A stretch of 64,000 nucleotides of DNA from Streptomyces sp. CB00455 (lineage in GTDB: Bacteria > Actinomycetota > Actinomycetes > Streptomycetales > Streptomycetaceae): NCBI RefSeq assembly GCF_001905445.1, contig NZ_LIVQ01000007.1, forward strand, positions 184,766 to 248,765. The letters run 5' to 3'. Under the pieces are notes generated by a model. The model was not told the origin of the DNA and did no database searches. It saw only the letters and a program-made list of their open reading frames with translations. A program made the position numbers and the translations under genes. Below, piece after piece: positions 42,476-48,805 of the stretch (its first letter is position 1; every line of letters begins with the position of its first letter).

Positions 42476-42616
42476 CCTGGCAAGTTCTTCGACCCCTCCA
42501 TGCCCTTCGACCTCACCCTGACCTTCGACCTCACCCTGCCCCAGGACCGGGTCGCCGAGGGCCACAGGGCCATGGACGAGCGCCGGGGCATCAAGACCCC
42601 CCTCGCCCCCGAACCA
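42476..42616 (+). pseudogene. Partial duplicate of an alcohol dehydrogenase C-terminus
   Basis: GKFFDPSMPFDLTLTFDLTLPQDRVAEGHRAMDERR parallels the last residues of the dehydrogenase at 41020 (GKVFDLTLPLEQVAEGYKAMDERR). It lacks the rest of the enzyme and carries an internal FDLTL duplication. It is a relic of a second dehydrogenase gene fused or recombined away between the cupin and the first SDR gene. Confidence 0.75.
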
Positions 42617-42685
42617 CCCCGCTCTTTCCTCGGGCGGGCCCGGAAACGGTCCACCCCGCCTACGCCGTACTTGAGGAGAACCACC

Positions 42686-43351
42686 GTGACCACCTTCGCC
42701 CTCATCGGCGCCGGCCCCGGCCTGGGACTGGCCGCCGCCCGCCGCTTCGGTGCCGCCGGCCATCGCGTCGCCCTCGTCTCGCGCAGCGCCCAGCACCAGG
42801 ACAACCTGGCGGCCGAACTGGCCCGGGAAAACATCCACGCCCGCGGCTTCAACGCCGACGTCCTCGATCCCGCCTCTCTCACCGCGGCCCTGCGCGAAGC
42901 CGCGGACACGCTGGGGCCCGTCGAGATCCTCCAGTTCAGTCCCGTCCCCCGCGGCGACTTCATGAAGCCGGTCCTGGACACCGCCGCCACTGACCTGGAT
43001 GACCCGCTGGCTTTCTCCGTCAAAGGTCCCGTGACCTGCGTGAACGCCGTCCTGCCGGGGATGCGGGAGCTGGGCCGGGGCACCTTGCTGTTCGTCAACG
43101 GCTCCAGTGCCGTGCGCCCGAACCCCAATGTGGCCGGCACCTCGATCGCGTTCGCCGCCGAAAGCGCCTACGCAGCGATGCTCCACGACGCCCTCGCCGG
43201 CGAGAACATTCACGTCGCCCAGTTGATCGTCCCCGGCGCGATCCGGTCGGACGCCGAACACTCCAGCCCCCGGGCCCTCGCCGAGCGGCTGTACGCGATC
43301 CACACCGAGCGCGGCGGGTTTCGGCACTACGCCGAGCCCATGCCCGCATGA
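42686..43351 (+). CDS. Short-chain dehydrogenase-like protein with atypical active site
   Basis: 221 aa. The N-terminal Rossmann motif GAGPGLGLAAARRFGAAGHRVALVSRS is clear, and NADVLDPASL fits the adenine-pocket region. The expected Tyr-x-x-x-Lys is not present (ESAYAAMLHDAL has Tyr but no Lys four residues on), and the serine region reads FVNGSSAV. It may therefore be a non-canonical reductase or a cofactor-binding regulator. GTG at 42686 follows TTGAGGAGAACCACC. It overlaps the next gene by 4 bp. Confidence 0.8.
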   Translation: MTTFALIGAGPGLGLAAARRFGAAGHRVALVSRSAQHQDNLAAELARENIHARGFNADVLDPASLTAALREAADTLGPVEILQFSPVPRGDFMKPVLDTAATDLDDPLAFSVKGPVTCVNAVLPGMRELGRGTLLFVNGSSAVRPNPNVAGTSIAFAAESAYAAMLHDALAGENIHVAQLIVPGAIRSDAEHSSPRALAERLYAIHTERGGFRHYAEPMPA

Positions 43352-43905
43352 CGACCCTCCGGATACCTCTCGTGAATTCCGCAGTCCGCCCTGGTCTGGT
43401 CCGTGCCGCTCCGGCAGCCGCACAGCTGCTGGCCGTGACCGCCTGCTCCAGCGACTCACCGGAAGCCACCCCGCCCTCTGCATCTTCCGCCTCCGCTTCC
43501 CCGAGGCAGGAGACGACGGCCTCCACCACGCCATCCGCCTCCGAAAGGAGTACTCCCATGGACATCCGGGTCACGCTCGACGGCCGCTCTGTCGCGGCCC
43601 GCTTGAACGACAGTCCCGCGGCCCTCGACTTCGCCGAGCTGCTCCCGCTCACCCTGGACCTGGAGGACTTCCACAACACGGAGCGGGTAGCCGACCTGCC
43701 GCGCAAGCTGGACACCGCCGGCGCCCCCGGACCGGCCGCGGCCAAGGCCGGTGACATCGCCTATTACGCGCCCTGGGGCAACCTGGCCCTCTTCTACCAG
43801 GACGGGCCCGCCGCCTCCGCCGACCTGCTCGTCCTCGGCCACCTCGACGTCAACGCCGACCAGCTCGGCCGGGGCGAACGCATCACCATCGAAGCCGCCC
43901 GCTGA
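43348..43905 (+). CDS. Cyclophilin-like fold protein with lipoprotein leader
   Basis: 185 aa. The C-terminal 115 residues are a cyclophilin-like domain (IRVTLDGRSVAARLNDSPAALDFAELLPLTLDLEDF...GDIAYYAPWGNLALFYQDG). They are preceded by a lipobox (VTAC, Cys33) and a Ser/Thr/Pro/Ala linker, so the full product would be a lipoprotein. However the domain's own ATG at 43558 has a perfect AAAGGAG seven bases upstream, so a cytoplasmic 115-aa form is probably made as well or instead. The long form overlaps the previous gene by ATGA. Cyclophilin-like domains of this type often accompany dehydrogenases; they are not shown to be prolyl isomerases. Confidence 0.78.
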   Translation: MTTLRIPLVNSAVRPGLVRAAPAAAQLLAVTACSSDSPEATPPSASSASASPRQETTASTTPSASERSTPMDIRVTLDGRSVAARLNDSPAALDFAELLPLTLDLEDFHNTERVADLPRKLDTAGAPGPAAAKAGDIAYYAPWGNLALFYQDGPAASADLLVLGHLDVNADQLGRGERITIEAAR

Positions 43906-44004
43906 GCCCGGCAGCCCTCAGCAGAAGGAGAAATAGCCCTCAGCAAAAGGAGAACCCGCACCTCGGCCCTGACCACATCCCCGCGAATCGCTGGGAGAAC
44001 ACGC

Positions 44005-44772
44005 GTGAACATCACCTACGACTTTCACGACAAGACCGCCTTCGTCACCGGCGCCGCCGGCGGTATCGGCCGTGCCACCGCCCTCGCCTTCGCCCGCGCG
44101 GGCGCCCGGGTCGCCCTCGCCGACCTGGCCGGCGACGGCCTGCAGGAGACCGCCCGCCTCATCGACGCGGCCAGCGGCGAAGCGCTCACCCTCACCTGTG
44201 ACGTCACCAGTGAAGAAGACGTCCAGGCCGCAGTAGACCGGACCGTCGAACGCTTCGGAAGCCTGGACGCGGCCTTCAACAACGCCGGCGTCGAACAGCC
44301 CGTCCAGCCCGCCGCCGACACCGCCAAGGACGACTGGGACCGCATCCTCGGCGTCAGCCTCACCGGGGCGTTCCTGTGCACCCGCGCCGAGATCCGGCAG
44401 ATGCTCCGGCAGGACGGCGGCGGCGCCATCGTCAACGTGTCCTCGGGCGCCGGGGTCAAGGGCTTCAAGGGCCAGGCCGCCTACGCCGCCGCCAAACACG
44501 GGATCATCGGCTTCACCCGCTCCGCGGCCCTCGACCACGCCGCCGACGGCATCCGCCTCAACGCCGTCTGCCCCGGGATCATCGACACCGAGATGATCCG
44601 CCGCTTCGGCGACACCCGCCCCGGTGGACGCGAAGGGCTCATCGCCGACGAACCCGTCGGCCGGCTCGGCAAGCCCGAGGAGATCGCCTCCGCCGTGCTG
44701 TGGCTGTGTTCCGACGACGCCGCCTTCACCACCGGCACCGCGCTAGTCGTCGACGGCGGCCAGACCGTCTGA
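44005..44772 (+). CDS. Short-chain dehydrogenase/reductase (classical SDR)
   Basis: 255-aa classical SDR. Cofactor motif TGAAGGIG, then CDVTSEEDVQAAVD, NNAG, catalytic Ser in IVNVSSGAG, and Tyr-x-x-x-Lys in AAYAAAKHGIIGFTRSAALD; the C-terminus CPGIIDTEM...VDGGQTV is intact. Asp in ADLAGD at the end of beta 2 suggests NAD(H). Substrate unknown. GTG at 44005 after GGGAGAACACGC. Its last codons are part of a 17-bp minisatellite. Confidence 0.92.
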   Translation: MNITYDFHDKTAFVTGAAGGIGRATALAFARAGARVALADLAGDGLQETARLIDAASGEALTLTCDVTSEEDVQAAVDRTVERFGSLDAAFNNAGVEQPVQPAADTAKDDWDRILGVSLTGAFLCTRAEIRQMLRQDGGGAIVNVSSGAGVKGFKGQAAYAAAKHGIIGFTRSAALDHAADGIRLNAVCPGIIDTEMIRRFGDTRPGGREGLIADEPVGRLGKPEEIASAVLWLCSDDAAFTTGTALVVDGGQTV

Positions 44773-44825
44773 CCACCCGGACCGTCTGACCGCCCAGACC
44801 GTCTGACCACCCGGACCGTACAAGG
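44760..44825. repeat. 17-bp minisatellite over an SDR stop codon
   Basis: Four copies of CCRGACCGTCTGACCRC-type units start at 44760, 44777, 44794 and 44811 (the last diverges). Each unit would encode the terminal QTV-stop of the preceding gene, so copy-number change can alter the intergenic distance without changing the protein. Confidence 0.8.
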
Positions 44826-44835
44826 AGCCGCACCC

Positions 44836-45603
44836 GTGAACCCCACCTACGATTTCACCGGCCAGGCCGCCTTCGTCACCGGAGCCTCCTCCGGCATGGG
44901 CCTGGCCACCGCCCGCGCCTTCGCCCAGGCCGGCGCTGCCGTCGCCCTCGCCGACATCGACGAGACCGCCCTCACGGCCGCCATCAAGCAGCTCACCGAC
45001 GATGGCCACCGGGCCATCGCGGTCATCTGCGACGTCACCGACGAGGACCAGGTCGCCGCCGCCGTCGACCACACCGTGGAAACCTTCGGCCGCCTCGACA
45101 TGTCCTACAACAACGCCGGCATCATGCCTCCGCCCACCGACGCCGCCGACGAGAGCGCCGACCAGTTCGACCGGGTCCAGGCCATCAACCTGCGCGGCAT
45201 CTGGGCGAGCATGAAGCACGAACTGCGCCACATGCGCACCCGGGAAAGCGGCGCGATCGTCAACTGCTCCTCCCTCGGCGGGCTCGTCGGCAACCCCGGC
45301 CGCGCCGCCTACCACGCCTCCAAGCACGGCGTGATCGGCCTGACCAAGAGCGCCGCCCTCGAATACGGATCCCGGGGCGTGCGCATCAACGCCGTCTGCC
45401 CCGGCACCATCAGCACCCCCATGGTCGACACCATGGTCGGCAAGGATGAACTCGACCGCGCCCAGGCCGCGGCGGGCCAGGCCATCGACCGGCTCGGCAC
45501 CGCAGATGAGATCGCCCAAGCCGTCCTGTGGTTGTGCAGCCCCGGCGCCAGCTTCGTCACCGGCATCGCCCTCCCCGTCGACGGCGGCTACACCGCCCAG
45601 TGA
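44836..45603 (+). CDS. Short-chain dehydrogenase/reductase (classical SDR)
   Basis: 255-aa SDR about half identical in wording to the preceding gene: TGASSGMG, CDVTDEDQVAAAVD, NNAG, Ser in IVNCSSLGG, and Tyr-x-x-x-Lys in AAYHASKHGVIGLTKSAALE, ending VTGIALPVDGGYTAQ. The Asp after ALADID suggests NAD(H). The two SDRs probably arose by tandem duplication and act on related intermediates. GTG at 44836 with CAAGGAGC upstream. Last gene of the operon. Confidence 0.92.
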   Translation: MNPTYDFTGQAAFVTGASSGMGLATARAFAQAGAAVALADIDETALTAAIKQLTDDGHRAIAVICDVTDEDQVAAAVDHTVETFGRLDMSYNNAGIMPPPTDAADESADQFDRVQAINLRGIWASMKHELRHMRTRESGAIVNCSSLGGLVGNPGRAAYHASKHGVIGLTKSAALEYGSRGVRINAVCPGTISTPMVDTMVGKDELDRAQAAAGQAIDRLGTADEIAQAVLWLCSPGASFVTGIALPVDGGYTAQ

Positions 45604-46109
45604 CGACCCTGTTCGCCTGGGGGAGTGGGGGACTGAGGGAGGGGGTGCGGCAGGCGAGAGCTCAGGGCGCTCGCGTGGCGGCTCCACCACGAAGATCACC
45701 CTGTCCGCCGACGGCCGGTGCCGCCCTCTCTCACCGGTCCTCACACCCGGAGTTTGCGGGGACAGGGCAGTTCGAGGCGGTGGTGCGGAGAGTCTCGGTA
45801 CCCTGCGCCCGCCCGGGCAGACGCCGCACCCGACCCGGCGGTGTCAGCGCTGACAAGGCCGTCCCGCTCCCTCAGCAACCGCCGCTACCTGCGGAAACGC
45901 TCCCGGGCGCTCGCCGAAGGCCCGTCCGACGCCGGGCGGCGAAAAGGTTGGTGGGCGGGGCCGACGGAACCGGGTAACGTCTTTGTCATGTTCTTCCAGA
46001 CGCCGATTGACGAGTGAGAGCGTGATGGGCCCCTGCTGACGTCCTTCGACGTCGCCGCCCGTCCCCCCACTGATGACTCCGTAGACCACTTTCATTACCG
46101 GGAGAACCC
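45604..46109. other. Intergenic region with a short upstream frame
   Basis: No full gene. Near the right end ATG 45988 to TGA 46017 encodes the nonapeptide MFFQTPIDE, 92 bp before the DUF6243 start; it could be a leader peptide, but it has no recognised motif. Confidence 0.3.
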
Positions 46110-46325
46110 GTGACCGTGAGCAAGAACATCGACAATCCCGTGGGCATGGGCGGCGGCCAGCGCAAGAAGCTGTCCCGCGCCGAGCGGCAGAACAACGGTC
46201 CGCACCGCAACCTCGACCGCCAGGGTGCGGCCGACCAGAAGGCGGAGCTGGTGCGCAAGATGCGCGAGAAGGCAGGCGCAGCTGAGGGCGCCGGGCAGGC
46301 GGGCGACGACAGCGCACAGAGCTGA
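46110..46325 (+). CDS. DUF6243 family small basic protein
   Basis: 71 aa, highly charged and probably disordered: VGMGGGQRKKLSRAERQNNGPHRNLDRQGAADQKAELVRKMREK. This is the Streptomyces family DUF6243, conserved in the genus with no known function. GTG at 46110 with GGGAGAACCC upstream; a GTG two codons later is possible. Followed by a strong terminator. Confidence 0.82.
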   Translation: MTVSKNIDNPVGMGGGQRKKLSRAERQNNGPHRNLDRQGAADQKAELVRKMREKAGAAEGAGQAGDDSAQS

Positions 46326-46357
46326 CGCACCGCCGCCGCAGGGCGGCACCGCACGGG

Positions 46358-46404
46358 GCAGGGCCCGGACCACGAGGCGCGGCGACGCGTGGTCCGGGCC
46401 CTGC
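46358..46404 (+). terminator. Strong terminator after the DUF6243 gene
   Basis: CAGGGCCCGGACCACG (46359-46374) pairs perfectly with 46388-46403, extended by one more G-C pair, around a 13-base loop. Confidence 0.8.
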
Positions 46405-46449
46405 TGCCGTACCGGGCCCTGCTGCCGTACCGGGCCCTGCTGCCGTACC
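46396..46449. repeat. 18-bp tandem repeat, three exact copies
   Basis: GGGCCCTGCTGCCGTACC starts at 46396, 46414 and 46432, with a degenerate fourth copy after. The first copy overlaps the right arm of the terminator, so the repeat probably grew from it. Confidence 0.85.
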
Positions 46450-46719
46450 GGGCCTCTGCTGTCGCACCGGGCGCGGCCGGTCCCGCTCAGCTCTCGGTCG
46501 CCCCCCCGCGTCTCAGCCGACCACCCGGAGCAGCCGCACATTCAGCAGCCCCGTCACCTACACCACCCCGAGCGGCAGCAAGAGCGTCACCACCAGCGCC
46601 TTCCCCGTGCCCAACCCGGGGGACACCGCAGCTGGTGAAGGCACATCGTTGTGGGCGGTGTCAGTGACGAGCCTTGCGACCGACCGCTTCACCATCCGGA
46701 CGCCGGACCGCTGCTGTCG
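46450..46719. other. Intergenic region with a possible surface-protein relic
   Basis: From about 46552 one plus frame reads VTYTTPSGSKSVTTSAFPVPNP and ends with VSVTSLATDRFTIRTPD, wording typical of secreted or tail-like beta domains, before stops intervene. No start or family can be assigned. Confidence 0.25.
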
Positions 46720-46800
46720 GCGACGGTGATGTGCCGGCCGGCGATGTTGCCCTTCCACCGGCGTCAGGAATGCGACCGTCTCGGCGATCTCCCGCGGTAA
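46720..46800 (-). pseudogene. C-terminal scrap of a short-chain dehydrogenase
   Basis: The minus strand reads PREIAETVAFLTPVEG and, after a one-base shift, NIAGRHITVADSS, which parallels the common SDR ending PEEIA-x-x-VAFL...GQ-x-ITVDGG. The remainder of the gene is absent. Confidence 0.5.
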
Positions 46801-46830
46801 CCGAGCCGGCCCCGCGCGGGGCCGGCTCGG
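46801..46830. terminator. Perfect 30-bp palindrome
   Basis: Positions 46801-46830 (CCGAGCCGGCCCCGC and its exact complement) form an uninterrupted 15+15 palindrome. It lies 126 bp past the stop of the minus-strand oxidoreductase gene and may terminate it. Confidence 0.6.
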
Positions 46831-46955
46831 TCCAGCGGAACGAGTGTCGCGATCGCCTGGTCACCAGACTGGCCTCAAGCTCTCCGCATCGGCGTGATGA
46901 TGGCCACCGGCGCCCTGCGGAAGGTCGCCGGACGCGTCGTTGAAACGGCTCACCT

Positions 46956-47966
46956 CTAAGTGACCGTGAGCACGATCTTGCCCTGGATGTGTCCTCGGGC
47001 GGCGCGTTCGTGCGCGGCTCGGGCATCCGCGAGCGGGAACGTGCTGTCGATCGCGACGCTGACCGTACCCGCGTCGAGCAGGCGCCCCAGTTCGGCAAGC
47101 TGCGCGCCGTTCGAGCGGACCTGGGCGCTCGAGACCGTGACGCCCAGCTTCGCGGTCTCTCCTTCATCGAAGTCGCCGGGGAGGACGGCGAACTGGGCGC
47201 CGCCGCGCCTCAGCGTACGCAGGAAGCGTTTGCTGTCGGGGCCCCCCACGGTGTCGAGAACAAGGTCGGCGTCGCGTACGAGTTCCTCGGGACGACTCTT
47301 GGTGTAGTCGATGAACCGGTCGGCGCCGAGCTCGCGCAGGAACGATTCATGCGCGCCCGATGCCACCGCGATGACTCGCGCACCCTTCCACTTCGCCAGT
47401 TGCAGTGCGAAGTGCCCCACGCCGCCCGCGGCGCCGTTGATGAGCACCGTCGTTTCGGCGTCGAGTGCCGTCGGACGATGCCGCGCCTCCTGGAAGGGTG
47501 AGGGGTGATCGTGTCCGGCCTCGATCAAGAACTGCCACGCGGTGAGCCCGGCCATGGGCGCCCCGGCGGCGTGCACGTGGTCGAGGCCGGCCGGCTTGCG
47601 TGCGAGGTCCGGCGCGGGCGCGGCCACGTACTCGGCATATGCGCTGCCGTCGAAGCCGGGAAAACGCAGAAGACCGAAGACTTCATCCCCTACGGCGAGG
47701 CTGTCCACGTCCGCCGCGACGGCCTCGACGACGCCCGACACGTCCGTCCCCGGAATCAATGGCAGGCTGACCGTCGATTCCGTCTCCCCGGGCATCCTGG
47801 TCAGCCCGCCGCGCAGGTACCAGTCCGGAGGATTGATGCCGGCCGCGTGCACGCGAACGAGCACCTCGCCCGGCCCCGGCTCGGGGACCGGCACCTCGTC
47901 GTAACGCAGAACGTCAGGGCCGCCGTGCTCATGGAGCCGGACCGCCCTCATCGTGGGTAACGGCAT
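46956..47966 (-). CDS. NADP-dependent quinone/zinc-type oxidoreductase (MDR family)
   Basis: 336-aa MDR enzyme of the quinone oxidoreductase type: MRAVRLHEHGGPDVLRYDEVPVPEPGPGEVLV, then GTDVSGVVEAVAADV, and the Rossmann motif VLINGAAGGVGHFALQLAKWKGARVIAVAS. No structural-zinc cysteines are seen. It ends LADARAAHERAARGHIQGKIVLTV, typical of the subgroup reducing quinones or enones with NADPH. ATG 47966 follows GGCAGGAGAAGACG. It is divergent from a TetR gene with an elaborate shared operator. Confidence 0.9.
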   Translation of the reverse strand: MPLPTMRAVRLHEHGGPDVLRYDEVPVPEPGPGEVLVRVHAAGINPPDWYLRGGLTRMPGETESTVSLPLIPGTDVSGVVEAVAADVDSLAVGDEVFGLLRFPGFDGSAYAEYVAAPAPDLARKPAGLDHVHAAGAPMAGLTAWQFLIEAGHDHPSPFQEARHRPTALDAETTVLINGAAGGVGHFALQLAKWKGARVIAVASGAHESFLRELGADRFIDYTKSRPEELVRDADLVLDTVGGPDSKRFLRTLRRGGAQFAVLPGDFDEGETAKLGVTVSSAQVRSNGAQLAELGRLLDAGTVSVAIDSTFPLADARAAHERAARGHIQGKIVLTVT

Positions 47967-47998
47967 CGTCTTCTCCTGCCCCCGTTGCGGGATAGCCT

Positions 47999-48063
47999 TA
48001 TCCGGATCAGCGGTCCATATAAGTGGACCACTGATCCGAATATATGGACCACTGATCCGGATA
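47999..48063. promoter_or_regulatory. Complex operator between the oxidoreductase and TetR genes
   Basis: GATCAG-C-GGTCCA (48005-48017) and TGGACC-A-CTGATC (48024-48036) form a perfect inverted repeat across TATAAG. The right arm TGGACCACTGATCCGAATA (48024-48042) is repeated directly, with one change, at 48045-48063. Three copies of one ~19-bp recognition unit thus lie in mixed orientation, suiting a TetR protein that binds as two cooperative dimers or with graded affinity. Confidence 0.75.
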
Positions 48064-48077
48064 GTCAAGGGGAACCG

Positions 48078-48668
48078 ATGCGGGCCGACGCCAGGAAGAA
48101 CCGCGACCACGTGCTCGCAGTCGCGGGCACCGCCATCACCGAGCAAGGCGTCGACGTGTCACTGCGCGACATCGCGCGCAGGGCCGATGTCGGGCTCGCG
48201 ACGCTGCTGCGTCACTTCCCGACGCGCGAGGCGCTGCTCGAGGCTCTGCTCCGCACGAGCTTCGACGAACTGACGGCAAGGGCAGGCCAGGCCGAGACAG
48301 CGAGCTCGCCCGAAGACGCTCTCGTATCGTGGCTACGCGACTGCGTCGCGTGGACGACCGAATACCGGGGCGTGACCGTGCTGATGGCAGCCGCCATCGA
48401 GGACCCCGAATCCGCACTCCACGCTTCGTGCGTCACCCTGCGCGCAGCCGGTGCGCGGCTCCTCACCCGCGCCCAGGCCGCGGGCGTGGCGCGCAGCGAT
48501 ATCGACGGCACCGATGTGTTTGCGCTGATAGCCATGCTCGCCTGGCTCGGCGATCAACCCTCGCTCGCGCCACGCGCCGACCGCCTCTTCGATGTCGTCG
48601 CGAGCGCGATCCTGAGCGCCGGGAGCAGCCATGCCCAAGAAGAACGCAGTCCTCGGACCCGCAGCTGA
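48078..48668 (+). CDS. TetR-family transcriptional repressor
   Basis: 196-aa regulator. The HTH part is RDHVLAVAGTAITEQGVDVSLRDIARRADVGLATLLRHFPTREALLEALLRTSFDEL; the C-terminal part (WLRDCVAWTTEYRGVTVLMAAAIEDPESALHASCVTLRAAGARLL) matches the TetR_C_13/SbtR-like group. AAGGGGAACCG lies before the ATG. It sits beside the triple-unit operator and should control itself and the oxidoreductase. The inducer may be a quinone or other electrophile that the enzyme detoxifies (inference). Confidence 0.92.
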   Translation: MRADARKNRDHVLAVAGTAITEQGVDVSLRDIARRADVGLATLLRHFPTREALLEALLRTSFDELTARAGQAETASSPEDALVSWLRDCVAWTTEYRGVTVLMAAAIEDPESALHASCVTLRAAGARLLTRAQAAGVARSDIDGTDVFALIAMLAWLGDQPSLAPRADRLFDVVASAILSAGSSHAQEERSPRTRS

Positions 48669-48805
48669 CATGGCCACACGCTGACAGACCCGGGGGAGAA
48701 CCTCCGCCGATCTTGTACACGAGCCCCGGTGGAGCCGGCGGTCCCCGGCCGGCCGGCGGGGGCGCTGACGCACCCTCGCCGGTGGTGTTCACACGTGTGA
48801 CGGGC

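Noticed and set aside
46396..46449. Considered as a CRISPR-like array
   Set aside because: The 18-bp units are directly tandem with no spacers; it is a minisatellite grown from a terminator arm.
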